Of a stretch of 64,000 nt of DNA, positions 49,187 to 60,428 are shown piece by piece (position 1 is the stretch's first letter; every line of letters starts with the position of its first letter). Both the position numbers and the translations under genes were made by a program. The notes beneath the pieces are model-generated. The model searched no databases. It saw only the letters and a list, made by a program, of their open reading frames with translations, and was not told the DNA's origin. The stretch comes from Rutstroemia sp. NJR-2017a BVV2 (lineage: Eukaryota > Ascomycota > Leotiomycetes > Helotiales > Rutstroemiaceae). Location: positions 310,001-374,000 of the forward strand of contig NJPS01000059.1 in assembly GCA_002946415.1 (NCBI GenBank), given 5' to 3'.

Positions 49187-49592
49187 GTGGGGAGTAGAAA
49201 ATCGGCTTATAATAATAATAAGAACTAATTAAATATAAATAATAAAATTATTTTAAATATAGATTATATTATTAAATATTGTCGACGGTCGCTTGCACCA
49301 TGATGATCAATCCGTGAAGCGGACGCCGTATAGAGAAGTAGTATTTAAAATTCTGTCGATACACTTTGTTTCGCAGCAACAAAAAAACTGGTAGATGCAC
49401 AGGTGTAATGCCGCAAGCCACAACCGAACTCTCATCATGTGATACTGTAGTATTGACGAGGGGTGTGCAAGGCTATGGTAGCACAAGAGCGGCACGGTAT
49501 ATCAGGCTCAGGCTCAACCTAGATTCCTGAAGTAAACTCGTCTTCATATGTTCGCATCATCCGACAATCAAGTGGAAACTTAGTGTTAGCAG

Positions 49593-50725
49593 GAACAATC
49601 ACAATGGGTGTGGATTTGTTGGTTATCATCTCTCCTCTCACTTCATTGAGGACAAAACTTTTACTGTTGTGGCTGTTGCCAGTCGTTCGGCGCTGCACAG
49701 TAACAATCAAGTTGATGGAGCAGTTTATCACAACATTGATCTTACTGATTACGACTCAGTTGAACGCCTGATCAATGATATGAAGCCTACTGTAATTGTA
49801 CATGCGGCATCTCCATCTCCAGTGACAGGCACACCCAGACGATATGACACAGTGGCGATCAAAGGGACAGATGATCTTCTTAAAGTAGCGATGAAATCGA
49901 AGGATGCACAAGCACTTATTTACACTTCATCATCTCTTCTATGCAAAGGTCCAGAGCATATTAATCGCACTGAAAACTCTCCTCTCGCCGATACCGACCC
50001 AAAAGCTCCACCATACGCACGAACGAAGGCTCTAGCAGAGAAAATGGTTCTAAAGGCCAACAAGCCTCCATCAAAGACAGAATTCACGGAGGACCAGCAC
50101 TCATGGGAAGAGCATCTTTGCACTGGGGCGTTGAGATTTCCGATAGTTTACGGAACGCACGATCTGGTTTGCATCCCTGGCGCTCTTACATCTTTGCAAA
50201 AGGGTCAGACAAATGTGGTCTTAGGGAATGGCTGGCAACAACCTTTGGAGTTTCTGTAGCGTCAAAAACGCAGCTGTGTCACATGTTCTTCTCGCACAAG
50301 CGCTCCTAGACACGCAAAGACGAAGATCCATGAACCTTGCCTCTGCAGATGGTGAAGCTTTCCACATCAATGATGGCATATCATCTAAATTTTGGGACTT
50401 TACGAGAATGATCTGGAAGTTTGCTGGGTGGAAGCCAGGAAATAAACGTCTTTATTACTTGCCGGTATGGTTTGCATTGGGACTGGCGTCGTGCTTGGAA
50501 ATCCTATTCTGGATTTTTACATTGGAGACCAAACGGCCTTATCAACTGGGAAGACAGCAAATAGAATATGCTCTCTTCGAGCATACGTATAGCATCGAAA
50601 AAGCAAGACAGGTACTTCGCTATGCGCCAAATAGTGATTTTGAAGGAGATTTGCGGAATACTGTAATGTGGTCTTTGGAGCATGATGGTTGGGCGGAGAA
50701 GATCGGGAAAGTTAATCAGGGTTGA
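49593..50725 (+). pseudogene. 3beta-HSD/SDR-type sterol dehydrogenase gene with a 1-nt frameshift
   Basis: The sequence encodes an extended short-chain dehydrogenase of the NAD-dependent 3beta-hydroxysteroid dehydrogenase (Erg26-like) type: GCGFVGYHLSSHF for the nucleotide-binding start, YTSSSLLC, the catalytic YARTK, then NLWSFCSVKNAAVSHVLLAQ. A C-terminal hydrophobic segment (LYYLPVWFALGLASCLEIL) follows. The frame changes by one nucleotide near 50225-50240, between VVLGNG and NLWSF. No intron with proper ends fits there, so this is a frameshift or sequencing error. The first residues of the Rossmann motif are missing: the frame opens after an acceptor-like GCAG at 49592 and no upstream exon is apparent. 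It is probably inactive. In intact relatives the enzyme oxidises 3beta-hydroxy sterols or other lipids at membranes. Confidence 0.7.
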
Positions 50726-52202
50726 GATTTGTATGGAAATATTTGGGTGCGGTTTCGATTTGGTCTTGGATAAGCTCTAGCAATAAATCCATAAAGGATT
50801 AGCCAGGATTTGTTGTACTATACACCAGAGGAGTCGTACGGTCACGGTGCAACGCTGCGAGGCAAGATGCGAATAACTTCTGCGGCTAGATAAACATCTT
50901 CAAGAAAATCAAGGGCAGCCTTCATGAATTTGAAATTTGAGCTACATATGGAAGTTTGAGTTAGTCAAACCGGAGCAATCGTTGCAATCACAAAGTTCTT
51001 TCGGGGAAAAAACTGCACACTTGAGACTAGTTATAAATAATTCTTTTCCAGGCGGCGAATAGAGAAATACGTCGTAAAATCAGCCTTTAAATTTATCAGA
51101 ATCAATAACGGTATACCTTTTTGTGTCTCTTGCGCGTTCTTGAACTCGACTGCAACTTGGTTTTCTATCGCAGTCACCTTCTTCAGACTTGGGATCAGTT
51201 GTGGTAAACGAGTTGTGAGGAGACTCCTCAACGCCCGGACAAAGCCAGTGCCTTCTATTCCACGCTGATCTTTCCACCATTCATAGTGTCTTTGGTTGAA
51301 GGAACTAGTGGATAGTAAGTATGGGAAATCTCTGATATGTGTGAAGCCTGACCTCTTTCGCAACGGCATGGAGAGACAGTATATTTCTGGGTGCTTTGTC
51401 TAATTCTCTGATGTGGCATTGCGATGTGACCATAGTAATGGTCCTTCCTGGCGTTGAGCTCTTAAAGGGGTTCCCAGAGGACTAAGATCAGAGCATCAGC
51501 ATATATTCTAAGGGACCAGAACAAAATAGTTACATACTTTCTTGTAGGCCTCTTCTATCATTGATGTGCCATTGAAAAGATATCTATACGCTAAAAATCA
51601 TTCTCGCAGAACCGTAGCTACAGAATCAAATGTGTTGCTCCAAAACATGATTAGCATAAGATACTTCAAGCAGAGTTTCGATATGCTTCAAGCCTTACTT
51701 AGAGGGTGTGTTGCCGATGAAACTTCTGGGCTGGACGTAAGAAAGCATAAAAAAGACATAAGACCGTAGGAAATAATGCCAAATGAAGAAGAGATCGGTC
51801 TATAAAATCTATTTGGAGCATGATAATTGTGAAAATTTGTTATTTGCTCTATGAAAAACTGAAATCAACTTGTTTTGAACGGAGGTAGAAGATAGCTATT
51901 ACAACAAGTGACAACCTACAAAAGGCTATCTACGTGCACGTCTCCCTCCGTATTCTCCACAACAAGTCCTGGGAATATATGACCGTGTTATCTTACGGTT
52001 GAATGAGGCAAACTGAGTAGAGTAGGAGTATGATGACCTTTACCGTAGCCCTGAGGCACGTTGTGTCAGCCTCGCAGAAATGAATGGCCTATTTGCAACT
52101 GGTCAAGATGACAGAACAGTTAGTCTAGTCTCTCCTAGGTAAGAATGGCAAGGCACTGCCGCACTTCGTCGCTTACAGGCCCAAGCTAACGAACAAGGAG
52201 GG
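50726..52202. other. Interval with one unassigned minus-strand frame
   Basis: A 112-codon minus-strand frame at 51031-51369 (FTHIRDFPYLLSTSSFNQR) has protein-like composition but no family I recognise. It may be another gene fragment like its neighbours. The rest shows nothing. Confidence 0.3.
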
Positions 52203-53277
52203 GTGGAAGCCGCAAAATTACGAATTGAATTCAGGTTTCCCATGATTTGGGCGGATTTGAAGGTTGAGGCCATGTCCAGAGGAAAACATGTTTTGAATAT
52301 CGATGGATCGCTAATTGGCAACCTTTCAGCCAGAAACACACAGCGCCAATCATTTCCATCTCTATATTTGGCGGTACAATTCATATCATAAGTTCCGCGG
52401 AACTAATGAATTCTCTACACCGACAAGCCAAAGCAGTGTCTTTTTGGTATCTAGAGGCTCGATTCACAGCAGAGCTAGGGACTCTTAGTCGAGATGCGTC
52501 GAAGAAATTAGTCGCTAATCTTGAGCCGGCAAGCAGAGACCGTAGCCTTCTAATAGACGGGCTAAAAGCAACACAGCAAGCAATTTCTCCTGTCGGGGGA
52601 CTAGACGAAATGATAATAATTGCGGCAGATAATACCAGGATCCGTCTTGATAGTTTGGCTAGTGTAGGGAACGAAAGCTTAACTATAAACCTCTAGGATT
52701 GGATACAGCATGAAATTACAGTTGCCACAACGGAGAGCGTTTATGGTTCAGCGAATCCATATCGAGATTCGAAGGTGGAAGCTGGATTTTGGTATGTTAC
52801 CTGTGAACAAGGCTTTGCCTCCGATTTTGCTGATGACAATATTATGCTCATGTTGACAAAAGTTCTTCCTCGTTTTTTTGCCTCAAAGGCCTTCAATGGT
52901 CGAGCAGTAGTAGTGCAGGCATGGCCCGGTATTTCGCAAATGGTGATTATAAAAACGAATCATCGCTCATCAAAGCTAGACACTCGGTACTCTCCGCCGA
53001 AATGAGCCCTGAAGACCCTGCTAAGTTCAAATGTGTAAACGGTATTGCAATAATGACAAACACTGTCCCTACAGCCTTCTGGACGAATTTCCACATATTT
53101 TCCGATCCGAAAGCTCTCGAAGAAGTTTGCAAACAAGTCACGGCAATCACTTCGAAAGATGAATTGCTCGAAACAGGCGGTTTGAAACGCAGGATCAACC
53201 TCGGGAAATTAAAAGATGCGCCGAGACTTTTCTCCGCCCATGAAATTCAATATCCATATCAGAAACTAACATACTAA
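52203..53277 (+). pseudogene. Cytochrome P450 gene fragment, no heme-binding end
   Basis: Successive pieces read as the N-terminal two thirds of a fungal P450. They run from GSLIGNLSARN, after a frame shift into FGGTIHIISSAELMNSLHRQ, then FWYLEARFTAELGTLSRDAS and LLIDGLKATQQA. After an in-frame TAG at 52694 come DWIQHEITVATTESVYGSAN, FADDNIMLMLTKVLPRFFAS, ARYFANGDYKN and the I-helix region IAIMTNTVPTAFWTNFHIFS. The fragment stops at 53275. The E-x-x-R helix and the Cys-ligand loop are missing. The stop lies where Trp is expected (TAG for TGG before DW), consistent with a G-to-A change. At least one more frameshift is present. It is non-functional. The break point is directly followed by a CorA-like exon. 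Confidence 0.75.
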
Positions 53278-53280
53278 CAG

Positions 53281-53513
53281 TTGTTTAATCGTATCCAACT
53301 CGGAAATGATCGCGCAATGGTAGCAAATATTGCTGCGATGCAAGAGATCCTCAAGGTGACGCAAGCAGACACGAGGGTCTCTCAAGCAATGGCAGTCAGA
53401 AGTCAAGAGCTGACGGAAGAAATGAAAAAAGATAGTCTGTCCATGAAGACAATAGCCATCTTGACAATGTTCTTCTTGCCAGGCACTTCCTTCGCGGTAA
53501 GAAGGCCTGGCAG
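53281..53513 (+). pseudogene. Orphan exon of a CorA-like transporter-type gene
   Basis: After a perfect branch-site and acceptor (ACTAACAG, ending 53280) the sequence encodes a coiled segment and the start of a membrane helix (MKTIAILTMFFLPGTSFA), which is the C-terminal signature of fungal CorA-like proteins. A GTAAGA donor follows at about 53496. No upstream CorA exons and no downstream second helix are present; the DNA before it belongs to the P450 fragment. The piece therefore looks like a single exon moved next to P450 sequence by a rearrangement. Confidence 0.65.
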
Positions 53514-53778
53514 CCCTAGGTTACTGGCCTAAGGCGGTAAAGTCGACAGGTCGATAGCTCCAAGGTAAGCTCGTCGATACAGCCATGAAGCCACTCAAGA
53601 AAAGAGAATAAAGGTCTACAACCAGACAGATTTCGTCAGTATATAAACCTTTATATTTAACTTGAATAGTCATTATATTTATTACCTTGATGGTTACTAT
53701 TCTTGCATTATCAACTTTTTATTTCTATATTATTCTTTTCTATATCTACATCTGCTAGCAATATAGTGTCCGGGCGAT

Positions 53779-55150
53779 TCAGATTTGTGATTTGATCATG
53801 AAAATCTAGAAAAGTAATAGATGTGTTAGCCAGTCTAGGTTTCACATCTCAAATATCTCAAAATCTCATTCATCCATCCACCCATCCATCCATCCACCCA
53901 TCCATCCATCAACCCACCCATCCCCAAGCAATAAAAAAGAGAAAACGGAAGTAAGAACACATACCTGATTCAAACTTGCCAAATCCATACTCGCCATGCG
54001 TTTCTGCGCGATATGCCGCGACCTGATCGAGTGGATGCCCATGGGTGTGGAACGCCCGCTGTTGGGGACGGTGGTGCTGGGGGTGGTGTCTTTTGATGTG
54101 GAGGAGGAAGAGGATTTATCTTTCTTCTTTTCCTTCTTCGATTTGGATTTGCTGGGTTCGTTTTCGTCGTTGCCGGCCGCGGCGGCTTCCTTCTCGCGTC
54201 GCTTCTTCTCTTTCTTTTCCTTCTTGCGGGCTTTGCGCGCAGAGGCGGATTCTACTTCTTCTTCTGCTTCGGTTGGGGTAGGGGTAGATTCGGAGGGGGA
54301 CTTGGATTTGGATTTCTTCGATCGCTTGGAACTGTGCTCGTTGTCTTCTTCTTCTTCCGTTTCCTCGGTCTTGCGCGTTTTACTCTTCTTTTCTTTCTTG
54401 TCTTTCTTGCTCTTTTTCTTCTTGATTTCGACGTCTCCTGAGACTTCTATCTCCTGTTCGGAGTCTTCTTGCTGTGAGCGCTTTCTCTTCTTGGACTTTT
54501 TCTTCTCTTTCTCCTCTTCCTCCTCCTCCTCACTGCTACTCTCACTCTCACTTACACTCTCACTTTCCTTCCCCCCATCCTTTTTCCCTTTCTCCTCCAG
54601 CCCCCTAACCCTCTTCTTCTCCCCCTCAATCAACTCCTGAATCTTATCCCCCACCAACACGCCCCCCCTCACAAACCTCACACTCCCCCACTTCCTCTCC
54701 GCATAGATCGCCCTTTTCAAATCCTCCCTACTCTTCTGCTCCCTCTCGATCTCCTTCTCCTCCTTCCCATTCAATCTTCCTAGCAAATTCTGGAAAACGT
54801 CTAGTCCAGTGCACTCCCCGTGCCCAACCCCGCTCCCGATCTTAGCCCCCAGCCCCAGATTGTTGTCCTTGATCACGACCCGGATGTGCGATGCGTTCGC
54901 CGCGGTGTGGTATTCGGCGTGAGACGCATTCTTCGCCCCGAGATATTCCCCGGGACTCCAGCCTTGCGATTTGAGCATCCGGTGCCCGAACCCATCGGTG
55001 TTGTTCGTCCAGGTCGTGTTGTTGGGGTCGTGGGAGAGTTTGATTTTGCTGGGAGGGGGTTAGTTGGCTTATCTTCTTCAATGTTTATGCTCATGGGAAT
55101 TATATTGAAGGGACGAATGAAACATACTTTTTCGGCGCTGCGAGACCCAT
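53779..55150 (-). CDS. PXR1: Pxr1, G-patch protein of rRNA processing and telomerase control
   Basis: Exons 55150-55128, 55048-53965 and 53805-53779 give 377 residues. The start MGLAAPK, then KIKLSHDPNNTTWTNN and the G-patch (GFGHRMLKSQGWSPGEYLG to DNNLGLGAKIG), is diagnostic of Pxr1/PinX1. The middle is a long Lys/Glu/Ser-rich nucleolar-type region. The C-terminus SMDLASLNQ|IFMIKSQI is completed only by the last 27-bp exon, which matches the usual family ending. Pxr1 works in the nucleolus in pre-rRNA and snoRNA processing, stimulating the Prp43 helicase, and can inhibit telomerase. The 159-bp last intron contains a CATC/CATCCATC microsatellite, which would read as repeated Trp-Met-Asp-Gly if retained. 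The start is divergent from the gene at 55481. Confidence 0.93.
53866..53915. repeat. CATCCATC-type microsatellite in the last PXR1 intron
   Basis: A run of CATC and CATCCACC units lies between the donor at 53964 and the acceptor at 53806. If the intron were retained it would add a Trp-Met-Asp-Gly-rich tail, so the array is probably not coding. Confidence 0.8.
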
Positions 55151-55480
55151 GATTGCGATGGGGTGCGAAAGCGCAACCTGGGAGTGTTATAGAGAGGGAG
55201 TTTTGGGACGTTGATTGATATCGGGAAAAAAAGTGGTCGGGGGAACTTTTTTCGTGCACCGAGAAATATTTTAGTGGGGTTCGAGGCGGGAAGCGGACGC
55301 TAGGGATTTGATTGGTTGGTGAGAACTTCTTGTGGTTTACTGATACCGTCCTTCACCTGACTACTACATACAACATTCACGATTTCATGGAAATAGATTG
55401 TTCATCTTCATATCATCTCTTCACATTCGATAGACTTCACAACTCATCACAATATCTTTAAAAGTCTCAGAATCCTCAAA

Positions 55481-56140
55481 ATGCCTCGTCGCAGCACCAG
55501 CAAATCCCGCGAAAGCGACAACATCTTCATCACATCCCCGACCTCCGCCTCTCAGGAATCAGTCGATTTCGAATTAATGAAGACGGTGAAAGAGATGTCG
55601 ATTGCTGTATGTTCTTTTTTTCGTTTTTTTTCCCCCAAGAACCACATATCATATTACAAGCTGATCACAAATCACAGACTAAAAAGCGCCGTGAAGCTAA
55701 ACGCAACAAAATCGAAAACGAACGCATTAGGCGCGTACAGGACATAAAAGTACGTCTTGATGGGCTGTTTGAGAGTCATAGGAGTCGGAAGTGAGTTTAT
55801 TGCTAGTTTCCCACTTGTTTGTTCCTCACGCCTATTCCCTGCTTGCCATCCAACTTCTTCCTTCCTTCCGAGCACCATCTCCTCCATATCCTATCAGATG
55901 CCCATCAGAAGTTGTATCCAGACATCCAAGTGACTCCAATGCAATCACAGGATGAAGCTCCAACAAGCTCAATGGGCCAAACTCAGTTCTTTGAACAAGA
56001 AGAGACAGGATCTCGAAGCTCAGATTCTGGCGAGTATGACGGCTGTCGAGAGACATACGATGAATATGGCGAGGGAATTGGATGCTATGTTTGTGGGGAG
56101 ATTGGCGGGTTTGAAGGAGTTGCAGGAAAAGGATGCTTGA
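55481..56140 (+). CDS. Small coiled-coil protein, conserved hypothetical
   Basis: Exons 55481-55606, 55678-55790 and 55951-56140 join in frame (donors GTATGT and GTGAGT; acceptors ACAG) into 142 residues. The start MPRRSTSKSRESDNIF is basic and Ser-rich. A helical segment follows (TKKRREAKRNKIENERIRRV, then KVRLDGLFESHRSRK), and a second long helix (MKLQQAQWAKLSSLNKKRQD to MFVGRLAGLKELQEKDA). It should form a coiled coil, perhaps a subunit of a larger complex. I do not recognise the family name. It is divergent from PXR1 with about 330 bp between, so they may share a promoter. Confidence 0.72.
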
Positions 56141-56564
56141 GAATTGAGTAGGTATGTGAGAGATGAGTAAGTATGTGATGAGAATGGTTTGGGTGGATAG
56201 GGGATGTGTTTATTAATGCTGTTAGGGAGACGCTGCTGCTCACTGGACGTGACTATTACTTTACATTGCTATCTATTATTGCTATACACCTACTTTAGGG
56301 GACATACTTACATCAAGGGCGTTGATAGAGGACATAGTTGGAAGATACCCTAGAGCTTGCTCTTTGCACATCATTAGCCTAATATAAAAATACTGCTCAA
56401 ATGCCCGTCTCAAATGCCGTCCCAAACTTTTATTCTATCCCGTTGATTCATGTGTTCGTACATCCTACATCTCAGCCTAACCACCTAATCCATCAACCCA
56501 GCAACCCAAGCACCTATATCAAAGCACCCAAATATCATACAATCCCCCCACCCAGCAACTAAAA
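56141..56564. other. Convergent 3' region, no gene
   Basis: Lies between two genes that converge (ends at 56140 and 56565). Nothing beyond untranslated sequence is seen. Confidence 0.4.
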
Positions 56565-57401
56565 CTAAAACCCCCTATCCTCCTTAAACCACCCGACACT
56601 CCTCCCCAACTCCGTAATCCCATTCCGCACCGAATCCACAATAACCTTCGCCATCCCCTGTCTCCCCGACGCCTTATCCTTCCCCGCCATCCCCGGCTCC
56701 TCGCTCCCCATCGTCGGCAACACATTATCACTTGCGCTCAGACTCACAAACAGCGCAAAAGGCGTCATCCACACACAGAGCCCGAAGTACGATGCGATTT
56801 GCGTGAAGTCCGGGTATTGGGGGGCGTCGTAGATGGATTGCGTGGGCGGGAGCGGGCCCGAGGAGAAATGTACGAACCAGAGGTAGTGGTTTATTACTAC
56901 GAGGGCTGTGTGGGTGTTGGATGAGTTTCTTTCTTGTACGGAGAGCAAAAGACAGGGGAGGGCAGAGGGAGACAGAACATACCGCACGAAGTAATAAACA
57001 ACGGATCACTCAACCTAACAATTGGAAACCGCCGCATATTCCCCAGATACACCACATGCGAAAACACGCTCAACGCACTCAATTTGAAACTAAACCCATC
57101 GATCAAACATAAAAGAATCTGCAGGCCGATGATACCGTAGATCATGCGCGTGAGGAAGCGCTTCGCCATTACGGTGTGTTCTTCGACAAGCTCGGAAAGG
57201 TAGTAGAGTCCCGATGCTGTAGTCAATTAGCTACCTGTGTTTGTTTCCTTTCTTTCTTAAAGTTCTAAGAAGAGAGGAGAGAGGAAATGAAGCTGGCGCA
57301 TAGCAAGTAGCCAACGCGTCTGCATACATACCAATAGCCAGAGTAAGAAATCCAAACCCAACGGCCATGCCGAGGTACCCGACAAGTGGTAGAATCCACA
57401 T
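56565..57401 (-). CDS. SVP26: Svp26/TEX261-like ER-Golgi membrane protein
   Basis: Exons 57401-57332, 57216-56983 and 56905-56565 splice in frame to 214 residues. The start MWILPLVGYLGMAVGFGFLT, then ASGLYYLSELVEEHTVMAKR, identifies the Svp26 (Erv26)/TEX261 family. Four hydrophobic segments follow: the N-terminus, MIYGIIGLQILLCLIDGF, ALVVINHYLWFVHF and FGLCVWMTPFALFVSLSA. Family members are COPII cargo adaptors that help type II membrane proteins such as mannosyltransferases leave the ER and stay in the early Golgi. The protein ends in a charged cytosolic tail. The Met at 57401 is preferred to an upstream in-frame ATG because family members begin at MWILP. The upstream region is shared with BUD23, about 400 bp away. 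Confidence 0.92.
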
Positions 57402-57808
57402 ATTTCCCCAGCGTATTATTGTGTATGTGAAGTGTTGTCTTTCGAGGTTATCGCAAACGAGGGGAATAATGCATTGTTGGAGGGGTTGTTGCAACTGACA
57501 GATCGAGGGAGCTTCGTTCCCGAGATTCGTTAAACTGTTCTCATCTACCCCGGATTTTTGGTCGGGTAATGATCGGCACTTTTAAGGTGCAGCTTTGATA
57601 AACTTGCTAGAATTTTTTTATCGGATGGGCTTATCGATATTGCGGTTTGCGCACGAGTTGGGAGTTTCGAGAAGGGATTTGTGATACACAACGCTGGACT
57701 TTTTAGAAGTTGGGTATTACAGCGGCCAGTTTTTTGAAAGGGAAAGGGAGACACAGACTTTCAATTAAGAAGATAATCTCTGCGAAAGCAGAAACTTAAA
57801 CAGCAAAT

Positions 57809-58722
57809 ATGTCTCGTCCAGAAGATACACTGTAAGGCCCCCCTTCTCCTCCTCATTCCATATTCACAACCCCAATCTAACCTCTCTTCTCTCCAGCCCC
57901 CCCGACCTCCACTACAATGACACCGAAGCCCGCAAATACACCACCTCCTCGCGAATCCAAACCATCCAAGCCAGCATGACCAACCGGGCCCTCGAACTCC
58001 TCGACCTCACCAGCCCCTCCTTCATCCTCGACGTCGGCTGCGGCTCCGGTCTCTCCGGCGAAATCCTCTCCTCCGTCCCCTCCGATGAAGGCGGCCCGCA
58101 CATCTGGGTCGGCATGGACATTTCCGCATCCATGCTCGACATCGCTCTGCAGCGAGACGTCGAAGGCGACTTACTCCTCGCAGACATCGGACAGGGCGTC
58201 CCATTCCGCGCAGGCACCTTCGACGCCGCGATAAGCATCAGCGCCATCCAATGGCTCTGCAACGCCGAATCATCCGAAGTATCGTCCGCAGGGCGGCTCT
58301 CGCGGTTTTTCAACGGGCTGTACGCATCGCTGAAGCGGGGCGGCCGCGCGGTGTGTCAGTTCTATCCGAAGAACGAGGAGCAGCGGACGATGATCAGCGG
58401 GGCGGCGATAAAAGCAGGGTTTGGGGCGGGGATTCTGGAGGATGATCCGGGGACGAAGAACGCGAAGTTGTATTTGGTGTTGACGGTGGGTGGGGGGGAG
58501 GTGGAGGGGGAGAGGGGCGGGGATATTACAGGGGTGGTGAGGGGGATGGATGGGGTGGATGTGTTGGATGCGAGGAAGAAGCATAGGGAGAAGGGGAGGA
58601 GGGAGGTCAAGAAGGGGAGTAAGGCGTGGATTTTGGGGAAGAAGGAACAGATGGAGAGGAAGGGGAAGGTGGTTAAGAATTCCTCGAAGTACACGGGTAG
58701 GAAGAGACATATTACTTTTTAG
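57809..58722 (+). CDS. BUD23: Bud23, 18S rRNA (guanine-N7) methyltransferase
   Basis: A 23-bp first exon (57809-57831) and a second exon 57897-58722 give 282 residues. The start MSRPEDTLPPDLHYNDTEA and the SAM-binding motif ILDVGCGSGLSG are those of Bud23/WBSCR22. SISAIQWLCNAESS and the basic C-terminal tail (KKGSKAWILGKKEQMERKGK, ending YTGRKRHITF) complete the family pattern. Together with Trm112 it methylates one guanine of 18S rRNA and is needed for export of 40S subunits; it acts in the nucleus. The high GC content and third-position bias in exon 2 produce long antisense frames on the minus strand (58270-58917), which are not genes. Confidence 0.94.
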
Positions 58723-59151
58723 AGGTTGGGAAAAGCTCCGTGCTTGTTTGCATGGACTTGGAGTTTGGTAGATTAAGGAAAATTGGGAGTTATGTGATAT
58801 CACTTGTAGTAGCATCAATGAAGAGCTGCTTGCGCACATCCGAACGTGTAGTTCCAAGTACATGGACGCCGAGGACATGAAGAGAGAACACTGGGGAAAG
58901 ATGTTCTGCAATCTCAATAAGTAGTCCAGTGTTGATACCAGGCAATATAACTAGCAGCGACGCGCCATACTCGATCGAAGGAAAGCAACTCGACAGCACA
59001 CAAACTCCTGATTGTGTCCAAGTCGCAAAAGCACGAGTCATGCGCAGCTATTGTAGGATCAGTTTTGATGAATTTTGTTTACACCTCTGCGTCTTTAAAG
59101 TACACCTCGCGCCATATCTAGGTATTTCTTTGTACAATCTAAACCACCAAT
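58723..59151. other. Convergent 3' region between BUD23 and IDH1
   Basis: Both neighbouring genes end here. No independent gene is supported. Confidence 0.4.
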
Positions 59152-60428
59152 CTATGCTGCTGCCTCCATTTTATCCAAAACTGCACGGGTGAACTGGCCA
59201 GTAGAGCTGTTTCCGCCCATATCGCGAGTTCTCGCGGTTCTAAGAAAGAAATCGTTAGTAGATGTTTTAAAACTTGGATTCAAAACTTACCCCTCAGAGA
59301 TAACATCGTACACGGCCTTGGAGATTCTGTTAGCATGGTCATCAAGACCAAGATGTCTTAGAAGCATGGATCCAGAGAGGAGCATAGCAGTTGGGTTAGC
59401 TTGGTCCTTGCCCTTGATATCGAGACCGACGTGACGGCAACCGGGTTCAAAAACAGCGACGTCACGACCCATGTTGCAACCAGGAACGATACCTGGACCA
59501 CCGACCAAAGCAGCTCCAACGTTGGACAGGATTCCTCCGTACAAGTTAGGCATAACCATAACATCGAACTGTTGTGGGCGAGAAACACATTGCATGGAAG
59601 CGTTGTCGACGATCATGTCGTTTTTATCCAAAGTGGGGTACTCCTTGCCCACACTGTTGAAGGTGTTTCGGAAAAGACCATCAGCGAGCTTCATAATGTT
59701 TGCCTTGTGAATACAGGTGACCTTCTTGCGGTTGTTGGCCAGAGCGAAGCTAAAAGCGAATCTCGCAATTCTCTCGGACTTGGCGCGGGTAATAATCTTG
59801 AGCGACTCGACAACGCCTGGGACTGATTGATGCTCGAGACCAGAGTACTCTCCCTCGGTGTTCTCACGAATAATGCAGAGATCGACATCCTTGTGGCGGG
59901 TTTCGTATCCGGGAATGTTCTTAATGAGGACAATCGATGCGTAAATATCGAGTTCTTGTCGGAGTGCGACGTTGAAAGATTGGTGACCGGATCTCTCGAC
60001 TGGTGTATGTAAGATACCCTTAAGACCAAGCTTATTTCTCTTCAAAGATGCTATCGACTCTCGGAAAAGGTCCTCGGAGTGCTTGTCCCCCGTCTCCACA
60101 CCTGAAACATCGACTTGCTCCCACTCGACCGGGACGTTGTCGGCCTTGAACACAGTCTTCACAGATTCGGCAACTTCAGCACCAATACCGTCACCAGGAA
60201 TTAGAGTAACGGTATATTTTCCGCCATACTTGGTTGGCTTGAAGATGTCAGATTGCACGGTAGCAAAAGCTCTTGTCGGGGCAGCGTTGGCGGTTCGCAG
60301 AAGGCTCTGATAAGAAGTTGGATTGTTAGCTTGGAGCCAAAAATGATTGACATCAGAGGGGACGCCATTGAAAAAGGTGGAGGTAATTCACATACTTGCG
60401 CCGACTTTACTGAGCTTCTTGTAAGCAT
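59152..60428 (-). CDS. IDH1: Mitochondrial NAD-dependent isocitrate dehydrogenase subunit 1
   Basis: Exons 60428-60396, 60306-59291 and 59239-59152 give 378 residues. A basic, Ser/Ala-rich start (MLTRSSVKSAQ, then SLLRTANAAPTRAFATV) is a mitochondrial presequence. The core starts YTVTLIPGDGIGAEV and carries LCIIRENTEGEYSGLEHQSV and the isocitrate/isopropylmalate dehydrogenase signature (NLYGGILSNVGAALVGGPGI). The short last exon (ARTRDMGGNSSTGQFTRAVL) completes the normal C-terminus. The order and wording around FNVALRQELDIYASIVLIKN match the regulatory subunit Idh1 rather than Idh2. With Idh2 it converts isocitrate and NAD+ to 2-oxoglutarate, CO2 and NADH in the TCA cycle, in the mitochondrial matrix. 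All splice sites are canonical. Confidence 0.95.

Noticed and set aside
53866..53930. Trp-Met-Asp-Gly-rich C-terminal tail of PXR1
   Set aside because: Translation of a microsatellite in the last intron; the proper ending is in exon 53779-53805.
53996..54640. 214-codon plus-strand open frame rich in Phe, Ser and Leu
   Set aside because: Antisense of the Lys/Glu-rich region of PXR1 (TTC/TCT from GAA/AGA codons); not a gene.
58270..58917. 215-codon minus-strand open frame
   Set aside because: Antisense to BUD23, in GC-rich DNA with few stops; no protein features.
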